From Xylocopa sonorina (Eukaryota; Arthropoda; Insecta; Hymenoptera; Apidae), in contig NW_027490178.1 of assembly GCF_050948175.1 (NCBI RefSeq), forward strand, positions 186,001 to 250,000: a stretch of DNA of 64,000 nucleotides, read 5' to 3'. Position 1 is the first letter of the stretch, and each line of letters opens with the position of its first letter. The notes beneath the pieces were generated by a model. It saw only the letters and a list, made by a program, of their open reading frames with translations. It was not told the DNA's origin and ran no database searches. Shown piece after piece: positions 25,601 to 39,195 of this stretch. The position numbers and the translations under genes were made by a program.

Positions 25601-27740
25601 CGACACTTCCTTGCTAGGAAATAGCGTTTGCAGAAGTCTACGTATCGAAGCAATAGAGTTCTAATGCTTCTTCACAAGCGATATCGCATCTCACTACTAT
25701 GTTTCACGATAATATATAATATTCATTGTGAAGTGTCAAGTATACCTCGTATTCACTTCAAAAGAATGTAAATGCGACATTCCTTGCTAGGAACTAGCGT
25801 TTGCAGTTGTCTACGTATCGAAGCAATAGAGTTCTAATGCTTCTTAAAACGCGATATCGCATCTCATTTGTATGTTTCATGATAAGATATGTTATTCATT
25901 GCGAAGAGTCTTGTATACCACGCATACACTTCAAACGAATTTAAAGGTGACACTTCATTCCTAGGAAATAGCGGTGGCAGATGTCCAAGTATCGAAGCAA
26001 TAGGGTACTAATGTTTCTTAAAACGTGATATCGCAACTCGTTTCTGTTTTAGGATAGGATATAATATTCATTGCGGAGTGTCATGTATACCTCGTATTCT
26101 CTTCAAAAGAATGTAAATACGACACTTCCTTGCTAGGAAATAGCGTTTGCAGACGCCTACGTATCGAAGCAATAGAGTTCTAATGCTTCTTAAATCGCGA
26201 TATCGCATCACATTTCTATGTTTCCTGATAAGATATAATATTCATTGTGGAGTGTTATGTATACCTCGTTTTCACTTCAAAAGAATGTACATGCGACACT
26301 TCCTTGCTAGGAAATAGCATCTGCAGATGTCTGCGTTTGGTAGCAATAGAGTTCTAATGCTTCTTAAGACGCGAAATCACTCCCCATTTCTATGTTTCAT
26401 GGTAAGATATAATATTCATTGTGGAGTGTTATGTATACCTCGTATTCACTTCAAAAGAATGTAAATGCGACACTTCCTTGCTAGGAAATAGCGTCTCCAG
26501 ATGTCTACGTATCGTAGCAATAGGGTTCCAATGCTTCTTAAAACGAGATATAGCATCTCATGTCTATGTTTCATAATAAGATATAATATTCATTGCGAAG
26601 TGTCATGTATACCTTGCATACACTTCAAATGAATGTAAATGCGACACTTCCTTGCTAAGAAATAGCGTTTGCAGATGTCTACGTATCGAAGCAATAGGGT
26701 TCTAATATTTCTTAAAACGAGATATCGCACCTCATTTCTGTTTTTGGATAAGATATAATATTCATTGCGGAGTGTCATGTATACTTCGTATTCACTTCAA
26801 ATGAATGTAAATGCGACACTTCCTTGCTAGGAAATAGCGTTTGCAGATGTCTACGTATCGTAGCAGTAGAGTTCTAATGCTTCTTAAAACGCGATATCGC
26901 ATCAGATTTCAATGTTTCATGATAAGGTATAATATTCATTGCGAAGTGTCATGTATACCTCGCATTCACTTCAAAAGAATGTAAATGCGACACATACTTG
27001 CTGGGCAGTAGCGTTTGCAGACGTCTACGTACCGAAGCAATAGAGTTCCAATGCTTCTTAAATCGCGATATCGCATCTCATTTCTATGTTTCATGATAAG
27101 AAATAATATTCATCGTGCAGTGTTATGTATACCTCGTATTCGCTACAAGTGAATGTAAATGCGGCATATCCTTGCTAGGAAATAGCGTTTCCAGATGTCT
27201 ACGTATTGAAGCAATAGAGATCTATTGCTTCTTAAATAGCGATATCGCATCCCATTTCTATGTTACATGATAAGATATAATATTCATTGTGCAGTGTTAT
27301 GTATACCTCGTATTCGCTTCAAAAGAATGTAAATGCGACACTTCCTTGCTAGGAAATAGCGTTTGCAGATGTCTACGTATCGTAGCATTAGAGTTCTAAT
27401 TCTTCTTAAAACGCGATATCGCATTTCATTTCTATGTTTCATGATAAGATACAATATTAATTGCCAAGAGTCATGTATACCTCGTATTCGATTCAAATGA
27501 ATGTAAATGCGACACTTCCTTGCTAGGAAATAGCGTTGGCAGATGTCTACGTATTGAAGCAATAGAGATCTAATGCTTCTTAAATAGCGATATGGCATCT
27601 CATTTCTGTGTTTCATGATAAGATATAATATTCATTTCGGAATGTCATGTATACCTCGTATTCACTTCAAAAGAATGTACATGCGACACTTCCTTGCTAG
27701 GAAGTAGCGTTTGCAGAAGTCTAGGTATCGAAGCAATAGA

Positions 27741-28590
27741 GTTCTAATGCTGCGTAAATCGCAATATCGCATCTCATTTCTATGTTTCATGATAAGATAT
27801 AGTATTCATTGTGCAGTGTTATGAATACCTCGTATTCATTTCAAAAGAATGATAATACGTCAATTCCTTGCTAGGAAATAGCTTTTGTAGATGTCCATGT
27901 ATCGTAGCAATAGAGTTCTAATTCTTCTTAAAACGCGATATCGCTTCTCATTGCTATGTTTCATGATAAGATACAATATTCATTGCGAAGTGTCATGTAT
28001 ACCTCGTATTCACTTGAAAACAATGTAAATGCGACACTTCCTTGCTAGGATATCGCGTTTGCAGATGTCTACGTATCGAAGCAGTAGATTTCTAATGCTT
28101 CTAAAATCGCGATATCGCATCTCATTTCCATGTTTCATGATAAGATATAATATTCATTGTGCAGTGTTATGCATATCTCGTCTACACCTCAAAACAATGT
28201 AAATGCGACACTTCCTTGCTAGGAATTAACGTCTGCAGATGTCTACGTATCGTAGATCTAGAGTTCTAATGCATCTTAAAACGGGATATCGCATCTCATT
28301 TCTATGTTTCATGATAAGATATAATATTCACTCCGAAGTGTCATGTATACCTCGTTCTCACTTCAAAAGAATGTAAATGCGACTCTTCCTTCCTATTAAA
28401 TAGCGTTTGCAGATGTCTACGTATCGAAGCAATAGAGTTCTAATGCTACTTAAATCACGATATCGCAACTCATTTCTATGTATCATGATAAGATATAATA
28501 TTCATTGTGCAGTGTTATGTATACCTCGTATTGGCTTCAAAAGAATGTAAATGTGACACTTCCTTGCTAGGAAATAGCGTTTGCAGATGT
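27741..28590 (+). repeat. Five-monomer duplication, copy 1
   Basis: Repeated at 28785-29634 with offset 1,044 bp, exactly six monomers. Shared rare features are ATATAGTATTCATTGTGCAG, GATAATACGTCA, AGATGTCCATGTATCG, a GATATCGCGTTTGC variant and CCTTCCTATTAAATAG. A third copy, from the 13-kb duplication, is at 41835-42684. Confidence 0.88.
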
Positions 28591-28784
28591 CTTCGTATCG
28601 TTGCATCAGTGTTCTGATGCTCCTCAAAATGCGATACCGCATCTCATTTCTATGTTTAACGATAATATATAATAATCATTGCGAAGTGTCATGTATACCT
28701 CGCATACACTACAAATGAATGTAAATGCGACAGTCCATTGCTAGGAATTAGCATTTGCAGATGTCTACGTATCGTAGCATTAGA

Positions 28785-29634
28785 GTTCTAATGCTGCTTA
28801 AATCGCAATATCGCATCTCATTTCTATGTTTCATGATAAGATATAGTATTCATTGTGCAGTGTTATGAATATCTCGTATTCATTTCAAAAGAATGATAAT
28901 ACGTCACTTCCTTGCTAGGAAATAGCTTTTGCAGATGTCCATGTATCGTAGCAATAGAGTTCCAATTCTTCTTAAAACGCGATATCGCTTCTCATTGCTA
29001 TGTTTCATGATAAGATACACTATTCATTGCGAAGTGTCATGTATACCTCGTATTCACTTGAAAACAATGTAAATGCGACACTTCCTTGCTAAGATATCGC
29101 GTTTGCAGATGTCTACGTATCGAAGCAGTAGATTTCTAATGCTTCTAAAATCGCGATATCGCATCTCATTTCTATGTTTCATGATAAGATATAATATTCA
29201 TTGTGCAGTGTTATGTATATCTCGTCCACACTTCAAAACAATGTAAATGCGACACTTCCTTGCTAGGAATTAACGTCTGCAGATGTCTACGTATCGTAGC
29301 AATAGAGTTCTAATGCATCTTAAAACGGGATATCGCATCTCATTTCTATGTTTCATGACAAGATATAATATTCACTCCGAAGTGTCATGTATACCTCGTT
29401 CTCACTTCAAAAGAATGTAAATGCGACTCTTCCTTCCTATTAAATAGCGTTTGCAGATGTCTACGTATCGAAGCAATAGAGTTCTAATGCTGCTTAAATC
29501 ACGATATCGCAACACATTTCTATGTATCATGATAAGATATAATATTCATTGTGCAGTGTTATGTATACCTCGTATTCGCTTAAAAAGAATGTAAATGCGA
29601 CACTTCCTTGCTAGGAAATAGCGTTTGCAGATGT
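28785..29634 (+). repeat. Five-monomer duplication, copy 2
   Basis: Partner of 27741-28590. It is more similar to the third copy at 41835-42684 than to copy 1, as expected if the six-monomer event came before the 13-kb tandem duplication. Confidence 0.88.
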
Positions 29635-30429
29635 CTACGTATCGTAGCATTAGAGTTCTAATTCTTCTTAAAACGCGATATCGTATCTCAATTCTATGCA
29701 TCATGATAACATATAATCTTCATTGTGCAGTGTCACGTATACCTCGTATTCACTTCAAAAGAATGTAAATGCTACACTTCCTTGCTAGGAAATAGCGTTT
29801 GCAGATGTCTACGTATCGTAGCATTAGAGTTCTAAAGCATCTCGAAACGCGATATCGCATCTCATTTCTATGTTTCATGATAAGATATAATATTCATTGC
29901 GAAGTGTCATGTATACCTCGCATACACTTCAAGTGAATGTAAATGCGACACTTCCTTGCTAGGATATAGCGTTGGCTGGTGTCTACGTATCAAAACAATA
30001 AAGTTCTAATGCTTGCTAAAACGAGATGTAGCATCTCATTTCTGTTTCATGATAAGATATAATACTCATTGTGGAGTGTTATGTTTACCTTGTACTCACT
30101 TCATAAGAATGTTAATGCGACGCTTCCTTGCTAGGTTGTAGCGTTTGCAGATGTCTACGTATCGAAGCAATAGATTTCTAATGCTTCTTAAATCGCTATA
30201 TCGCATCTCATTTCTATGTTTCATGATAAGATATAATATTCATTGCGAAGTGTCATGTATACCTCATACTCACTTCAAGGGAATGTAAATGCGACACTCC
30301 CTTGCTAGGAAATAGCGTTTGCAGATGTCTATGTATCGTAGCTATGGAGTTCTAATTCTCCTTAAAACGCGATATAGCATCTCATTTCTATGTTTCATTA
30401 TAAGATATAATATTCATTGCGAAGTGTCA

Positions 30430-30866
30430 TGTATACCTCGTATTCATTTCAAAAGTGTGATAATGCGTCGCTTCCTTGCTAGGAGATAGCGTTTGCAGAT
30501 GTCTATGTATCGTAGCAATACAGCTGTAATTCTTCTTAAAACGCGATATCGAATCTCATTTCTATGTTTCATGACAAGATACAATATTCATTGCGAAGTG
30601 TCATGTATACCTCGTATTCGCTTGAAAACGATGTAAATACGACACTTCCCTGCTAGGATATCGCGTTTCCAGATGTCTAGGTATGGAAGCAATTGAGTTC
30701 TAATGTTTCTTAAAACATGATATCGTTTCACATTTCTATGTTTCATGATAAGATATAATATTCATTGCGAAGTGTCATGTATATCTCGCTTTCACTTCAA
30801 AAAAATATAAATGCGACACTTCCTTGCTAGGAAATCGCGTTTGCAGATGTCTACGTATCGAAGCAA
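30430..30866 (+). repeat. Two-to-three-monomer duplication, copy 1
   Basis: Matches 32342-32778 at offset 1,912 bp (eleven monomers). Diagnostic variants are TACAGCTGTAATTC, a GGATATCGCGTTTCC form and TCTAGGTATGGAAGCAATTG followed by AAACATGATATCGTTTCAC. The last pair also occurs alone near 37779. Confidence 0.8.
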
Positions 30867-32341
30867 TAGAATTCTAGTGCTTCTTAAAACGTGATGTCGC
30901 ATCTGATTTCTATCTTTCAGGATAAGACACAATATTCATTCTGGAGTGATATGTATACCTCGTATTCACCCAAAAGAATGTAAATGCGACACTCCCTTGC
31001 TAGGAAGTAGCGATTGCAGATGTCTACGTATCGTAGCAATTTAGATCTAATGCTTCTTAAAACGCGATGTCGCATCTCATTTCTACGTTCCATGATAGGA
31101 TATAGTATTCATTGCGAAGTGTCACGTATGTCTCGTATTCACTTCAAAAGAATGTAAATGCGACACTTCCTTGCTAGGAAGTGGCGTTTGCATATGTCTT
31201 CGTATCGACGAAGTAGAGTCCTAATGCTTCCTAAACCGCGAAACGCATCTCATTTCTATGTCTCATAATAAGATATAATATTCACTGTGCAGTGTTATGT
31301 ATACCTCGCATTCACTTCTAAAGAATGTAAGTGCGACACTTCCTTGCTATTAGATAGCGATTGCAGATGTCTACGTATCGTAGCAATAGAATTCTAATAC
31401 TTCTTAAATCGCGATATCGCATCTCATTTCTATGATTCACGATAGGATATAATAATCATTGCGAAGTGTTATGCATACCTCGCATTCACTTCAAAAGAAT
31501 GTAAGTGCGACACTTCCTTGCTAGGAAATAGCGTTTGCAGTTGTCTACGTATCGTAGATATGGAGTTCTAATTCATCTTAAAACGCGATATAGCATCTCA
31601 TTTCTATGTTTCATTATAAGATATAATATTCATTGCGAAGTGTCATGTATACCTCGTTTTCACTTCAAGAGAATGTAAATGCGACACTTCCTTGCTAGGA
31701 AATAGAGTTGGCATATGTGTACGTATCGAAGCAATAGAGATCTACTGCTTCTTAAATCGCCATATCGCATCTCATTTTTATGTTTCAAGATAAGATATAA
31801 TATTCATTGTGGAGGGTTATTATAACCTCGTATTTACTTCAAAAGAATGTAAATGCGAGACTCCCTGGCTAAGAAATAGCATTTGCAGATGTCTACGTAT
31901 CGTAGCATTAGAGATCTAATGCTTCTCAAAACGCGATATCGCATCTCATTTCTATGTTTCATGATAAGGTATAATACTCATTGCGAAGTGTCTAGTATAC
32001 CTCTCATACACTTCACGTGAATGTAAATGCGACACTTCCTTCCTAGGAAATAGCGTTGGCAGATGTCTACGTATTGAAGCAATAGAGATCTATTGCTTCT
32101 TAAATAGCGATATCGCATCTCATTTCAATGTTTCATGATAGGATATAATATTCATTGCGGAGTGTCATGTATACCTCGCATTCACTTCAAAAGAATTTAA
32201 ATGCGACACTTCCTTACTAGGAAGTAGCGTTTGCAGATGTCTATGTATCGAAGCAATAGAGTTCTAATGCTGCTTAAATCGCGATATCGCACCTCATTTC
32301 TATGTTTCATGATAAGATATAATATTCATTGTGCAGTGTCA

Positions 32342-32778
32342 TGTATACCTCGTATTCATTTCAAAAGTATGATAGTGCGTCACTTACTTGCTAGGAAATA
32401 GCGTTTGCAGATGTCTATGTATCGTAGCAATACAGCTGTAATTCTTCTTAAAACGCGATATCGCATCTCATTTATATGTTTCATGATAAGATACAATATT
32501 CATTGCGAAGTGTCATGTATACCTCGTATTCACTTGAAAACAATGTAAATACGACACTTCCCTGCTAGGATATCGCGTTTCCAGATGTCTAGGTATGGAA
32601 GCAATTGAGTTCTAATGTTTCTTAAAACATGATATCGTTTCACATTTCTATGTTTCATGATAAGATATAATATTCATTGCGAAGTGTCATGTATACCTCG
32701 CTTTCACTTCAAAAAAATATAAATGCGACACTTCCTTGCTAGGAAATCGCGTTTGCAGATGTCTACGTATCGAAGCAA
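32342..32778 (+). repeat. Two-to-three-monomer duplication, copy 2
   Basis: Partner of 30430-30866. Both copies are carried again in unit B, near 43134-43570 and 45046-45490. Confidence 0.8.
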
Positions 32779-32844
32779 AAGGATTCTAATGCTTCTTGAA
32801 TCGCCATATCGCATTTCATTTCTATGTTTCACGATAAGATATAA

Positions 32845-32866
32845 TATTCATTGTATGCACACCAAA
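32845..32866 (+). repeat. Monomer with internal deletion
   Basis: ATTCATTGTATGCACACC joins the AT-rich core to the CAAAAGAATG part and skips about 20 bases of GTGTCATGTATACCTCG. The same scar is in unit B near 45562-45583, so it predates the 13-kb duplication. Confidence 0.7.
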
Positions 32867-35800
32867 AGAATGTAAATACGACACTTCCTTGCTAGGAAAT
32901 AGCGTTTGCAGAATTCTACTATCGTAGCAAGAGAGTTCTAATGCCTCTCAAAACGCGATATCGCATCTCAATTCAATGTTTCATGATAAGATATAATATT
33001 CACTGTGGAGTGTTATGTATACCTTGCACTCACTTCAAAAGAATGCAAATGCGACACTTCCTTGTTACGAAATAGCGTCTGCAGATGTCTACGTATCGTA
33101 GCAATAGAGTTCTTATGCTTCTTGAATCGCCATATCGCATTTCATTTCTATGTTTCATGATAAGATATAATATTCAATGCGGAGTGTCTGGTATACTTCG
33201 TATTCACTTCAAAAGAATGAAAATTCGACACTTACTTGCTAGGAAATAGCGTTTGCAGATGTCTACGTATCGTAGCATTAGAGTCCTAATGCTTCTTGAA
33301 ACGCGATATAGCATCTCATGTCTATGTTTCATTATAAGATATAATATTCATTGCGATGTGTCACTTATACCTCGCATACACCTCAAATGAATGTAAATGC
33401 GACACTTCCTTGCTGGGAAATAGCATTTCCAGATGTCTACGTATCGTAGCAATAGAGTTCTAGTGCTTCTTAAAACGTGATATGACATCTCATTTCTATG
33501 TTTCGTGATAAGATGTAATATTCATTATGGAGTGTTATGTATGCTTCGTATTCACATCAAGAGAATGTAAATGCGACACTTCCTTCCTAGGAAATAACGT
33601 TTGCAGATGTATACGTATCGTAGCAATAGGGTTGTAATGCTTGTCATAACGCGATATCGCACTTCATTTCTATGTTTCATGATTAGATATAATATTCATA
33701 GCGAAGTGTCATGTATACCACGTATTCACTTCAAAAGAATGTAAATGCGACACTTCCTTGCTAGAAAGTAACGTTTCCAGATGTATACGTATCGAAGCAA
33801 TAGAATTCTAATGCTTCTTAAAACGCGATATCGCATCTCATTTCTATGTTTCGTGTTAAGATATAATATTCATTGTGGAGTGTTATGTCTACCTCGTATT
33901 CACTTCAAAGAAATGTAAGTGCGACGCTTCCTTGCTATTAAATAGCGTTTGCAGATGTCTACGTACCGTAGCAATAGATTTCTAATGCTTTTTAAATCCC
34001 GATATCGCATCTCATTTCTATGTTTCATGCGAAGATATAACATTCATTGTGTAGTGTTATCTATACCTCGTATTCACTTCAAATGAATGTAAATGCGACA
34101 CATCGTTCCTAGGAAATAGCGTTTGTAGACGTCTCCGTATCGTAGCAATAGAGTTCTAATTCTTCTTAGAACGCGATATTGCACCTTATTACTATGTTTC
34201 ATGTTAAGATACAATATTCATTGCGAAGTGTCATGTATATCTCGCATACACTTCAAATGAATGTAAATGTGATACTTCCTCGCTAGGAAACAGCGATGCC
34301 AGATGTCTATGTATCGAAGCAGTAGAGTTCTAATGCTTCTTAAACCGCGATGTGGCATTCCATTTCTATGTTTCGTGATATGGTACAACAATCATCGTGG
34401 AGTGTTATGTATACCCCGTATTCACATCAAAAGAATGTAAATGCGACACTTCCTTGCTAGGAAGTAGCGTTTGCAGATGTCTACGTATCGAAGCAATAGT
34501 GTTATAATGCTTCTTAAATCGCGATATCGCATCTCATTTCTATATTTCGTGATAAGATATAATATTCATTGTGGATTGCTATGTATACCTCGTATTCGCT
34601 TCAAAAGAATGTAAATGCGACACTTCCTTGCTACGAAATATCGTTTGCAGATGTCTACGTATTGTACCAAAGGAGTTCTAATGCTTCTTAAACCACCATA
34701 TCGCTTCTCATTTCTATGTTTCATGATGAGATATAATATTCATTGTGGAGTGTCATGTATACCTCGTATTCACTTCAAAAGAATGTAAATGCGACACTTC
34801 CTTGCTAGGAAGTAGCGTCTGCAGATGTCTACGTATCGTAGCAATAGTGTTCTAATGCTTCTTAAAACGCGATATCGCATCTCATTACTATGTTTCATAA
34901 TATGAAATAATACTCATTGCGAATTGTCATGTATAACACGCATACGCTTCAAATGAATGTAAATGCGACACTACCTTGCTGGGAAATAGCGTTACCAGAT
35001 GTCTACGTATCGAGGCAATAGTGTTCTAATGCTTCTTAAATCGCCATACCGCATCTCATTTCTATGAATCATGATAAGATATAATATTCATTGCGAAGTG
35101 TCATGTATACCTCGTATTCACTTCAAAAGAATGTAAATGCGACACATCCTTGCTAGGGAATGGCGTTTCCAGATGTCTAGGTATCGAAACAATAGCGTTC
35201 TATTGCTTCTTAAAACGAGATGTCGCATTTCATTTCTATGTTTCATGATTAGATATAATATTCATTGCGAAGTGTTATTTATACCTCGTATTCCTTTCGC
35301 AAGAATGAAAATGCAACCCTTCCTTCCTAGGAAATAGCGTTTGCAGGTGTCTACGTATCGATGCAATAGGGATCTAATGCTTCCAAAACCGCGATATCGC
35401 ATCTCATTTCTATGTTTCATGATAAGGTATAATATTCATTGCGAAGTGTCTTGAATACCTCTCATACACTTCACGTGAATGTAAATGCGACACTTCCTTC
35501 CTAGGAAACAGCGTTGGCAGATGTCTACGCATTGAAGCAATAGAGATCTATTGCTTCTTAAATAGCGATATCGCATCTCATTTCTATGTTTCATGATAAG
35601 ATATAATATTCAATGCGGAGTGTCTGGTATACTTCGTATTCACTTCAAAAGAATGTAAATTCGACGCTTACTTGCTAGGAAATAGCGTTTGCAGATGTCT
35701 ACGTATCGTAGCATTAGAGTCCTAATGCTTCTTAAAACGCAATATAGCATCTCATGTCTATGTTTCATTATAAGATATAATATTCATTGCGAAGTGTCAT

Positions 35801-37169
35801 GTATACCTCGCATACATTTCAAATGAATGTAAATGCGACACTTCCTTGCTAGGAAATAGCGTTTGCAGATGTCTACGTATCGTAGCCTTAGAGTCTTACT
35901 GCTTCTCAAAACGCGATATCGCATCTCTTTTATATGTTTCATGATAAGATGCAATATTCATTGCGAAGTGTCTTGTATACCTCGCATACACTTCAAATGA
36001 ATGTAAATGCTACACTTCCTTGCTAGGAAATAGCGTTTGCAGATGTCTACGTATCGTAGCATTAGGATTTTAATGCATCTCAAAACGCGATATCGCATCT
36101 CATTTCTACGTTTCATGATAAGATATATTATTCATTGTGGAGGGTTATGTATACCTCGTATTCACCTCAAAAGAATGTAAATGCGACACTTCCATGCTGG
36201 GAAGTTGCGTCTGCAGATGTCTACGTATCGTAGCATTAGAGTTCTAATGCTTCTCAAAACGGGATATCGCATTTCATTTATATGTTTCATGATAAGATAT
36301 AATACTCATTGCAAAGTGTTATGTATACCTCGCTTACACTTCAAATGATTGTAAATGTGACACTTCCTTGCTAGGAAATAGCGTACGCAGATGTCTACGT
36401 TTCGAAGCAATATATTTCTAATGCTCCTTAACAGGCGATATCGCATCTCATTTTTATGTTTCATTATAAGATATAATATTCACTGCGAAGTGTCATGTAT
36501 AGCTCGCATACACTTCAAATCAATTTAAATGCCACACTTCCTTTCTAGGAAATAGCGTTTGAAAGATGTCTACGTAACGTAGCATTAGAATTCTAATGCT
36601 CCTTAAAACGCGATATCGCATCTCATTTCTATGTTTCATGATAAGATATAATATTCCTTGCGAAGTGTCACATATACCTCGCATACATTTCAAATGAGTG
36701 TAAATGCTACACTTCCTTGCTACGAAATAGCGTTTGCAGATGTCTACGTGTCGAAGCAATAGAGTTCTAGTGCTTCTTAAATCGCGATATCGCATATCAT
36801 TTCTATGCTTCATGATGAGATATATTGTTCATTGCGCAGTGTTATGTATATCTCGTCTACACTTCAGATGAATGTAAATGCGACACTTCCTTGTAGGAAA
36901 TGGCGTTTGCAGATGTCGACGTATCATAGCAACAGAGTTCTAATGCTTCTTAAAACGAGATATCGCATCTCATTTCTATGTTTTATGACAAGAAATAATA
37001 TTCATTGCGGAGTGTCATGTATACCTCGCATATAGTTCAAAAGAATGTAAATACGATATTTCCTTGCTAGGATATTGCGTTTGCAGATGTCTACGTATCG
37101 TAGCAACAGAGTTCTATAGTTCCTTAAAACGAGATATCGCATCTCACTTCTACGTTTCATGATAAGACA

Positions 37170-37960
37170 TAATATTAATTGCGAAGCGTTATGTATACGT
37201 CGTCTACACTTCCAAAGTGTGTAATTGCCTTACATCCTTGCTAGGAAATGCGTTTTCACATGTCTAAGTATACCAAGCAATAGAGTTCTAATGCTTCTTA
37301 AATTGCGATATCGCATCTCATTTCTATGTTTCATGATAAGATATAATATTCACTGCGAAGTATGTATACCTCGCTTACACTTCAAAAGAATGTAAATGCC
37401 GCACTTCGTTGCTAGAAAATGCGTTTCCAAATGTCTACGTATCGAAGCAGTAGAGCTCTAATGTATCTTAAAACGCGATATCGCATCTCATACTTATGTT
37501 TCATGATAGGTTACAATAATCATTGCGAAGTGTTATGCAAACCTCGTCTACGCTTCAAAACATTGTAAATGCCTCACTTCCTTGCTAGGAAATAGCGTTT
37601 CCAGATGTCTGCGTATCGAGGCAATAGTGTTCCAATGCATCTTGAAACGCGGTATTGCAACTCTTTCCTATGCTTCATGATAAGATATAATAGTCATCGC
37701 GAAGTGTTGTGTATACCTCGTCTACACTTCAAAAGAATGTAAATGCCACACTTCATTGCTAGGAAATAGTGTTTCCAGCTGTCTAGGTATGGAAGCAATT
37801 GAGTTCTAATGTTTCTTAGAACATGATATCGTTTCACATTTCTATGTTTCATGATAAGATATAATTGTCATTTAGAAATGTTGTGCACACCAACTCTACA
37901 CTTCAAATAAATGTAAATGTCACAAGTCCTTGCTAGGAATAGCGTTTACAGATGTCTATG
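37170..37960 (+). repeat. Divergent satellite subfamily block, second occurrence
   Basis: CGTCTACAC, AAATGCC and GGAAATGCGTTT variants linked as at 7870-8690, mixed with unusual monomers such as a CACTGCGAAGTATGTATACC form missing several bases. Copied to about 49920-50710 by the 13-kb duplication. Confidence 0.6.
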
Positions 37961-39127
37961 CATCGAAGCAATATAATTGTAATGCTTCTTAAAACGCGAT
38001 ATCGCATCTCAGGTATATGTTGTATGATAAGATATAATATTCATTGCGAAGTGTTATGCATACCTCGTATACACTTCAAATGAATGTAAATGCGGCACTT
38101 CCTTTCTAGGAAATAGCGTTTACAGATGTCTACGTATCGAAGCAATAGGTTTCTAATGCTTCTTATATCGCGATATCGCATCTCATTTCTATGTTTCATG
38201 GTAAGATGTAATATTCATTGCGAAGTGTCATGTATACCTCGCATACACTTCAAATGAATGTAAATGCGACACTTCCTGACTAGGAAATAGCGTTGGCAGA
38301 TGTCTACGTACCGTAACATTAGAGTTCTAATACTTCTCAAAACGCGATATCGCACTTCATTTCTATGTTTCATGATGAGATATAATATTCATTGTGGAGT
38401 GTTACGTATACCTCTTACTCACCTCAAAAGAATGTAAATGCGACACTTCCTTGCTAGGAAATAGCGTTTGCAGATGTCTACGTATCGCAGCAATAGAGAT
38501 CTAATGCTTCTTAAAACGCGATATCGCGTCTCACGTCTATGATTCATGATAAGGTATAATATTCATTGTGGTGTGTTATGTATACCTCGAATTCACTTCA
38601 AAAGAATGTAAATGCGACATGTCCTTGCTAGGATATAGCGTTTGCAGATGTCTACGTAACGTAGCAATAGAGTTCTAATGCTTCTCAAAACGCAATATCG
38701 CATCTCATATATATGTTTCATGATAAGATGTAATATTCACTGCGAAGTTACATGTATACCTCGTATTCACTTCAAAAGAATGTAAATGCGACACTTCCTT
38801 GCTAGGAAATAGCGTTTGCAAATGTCTACGTATCGTAGCAACAGAGTTTTAACGATCCTTAATTCGCTATATGGCATCTCATTTCTATGTTTCATGATAA
38901 GGGATAATATTCATTGTGCAATGTTATGTATACCTCGCATTCACTTCAAAAGAATATAAATGCGACACTTCCTTGCTAGGAAATAGCTATTGCAGATGTC
39001 TACGTATCGAAGCAATAGAGTTCTAATGCTTCTTGAAACGGGATATCGCATCTCAATTCTATGCTTCATGATAAGATATAATATTAACTGCGAAGTGTAA
39101 TGTATACCTTGTATTCACTTCAGAAGA

Positions 39128-39195
39128 ATGTAAATGCGACACTTCCTTGCTAGGAGATAACGATGTAAATGCGGCACTTCCTTCCTAGGAAATAG
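39128..39195 (+). repeat. Monomer with 35-bp internal tandem duplication
   Basis: ATGTAAATGCG(A/G)CACTTCC occurs at 39128 and again at 39163 within one monomer, which is therefore about 35 bp longer than normal. Unit B has the same structure at 51878 and 51913. Confidence 0.8.
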
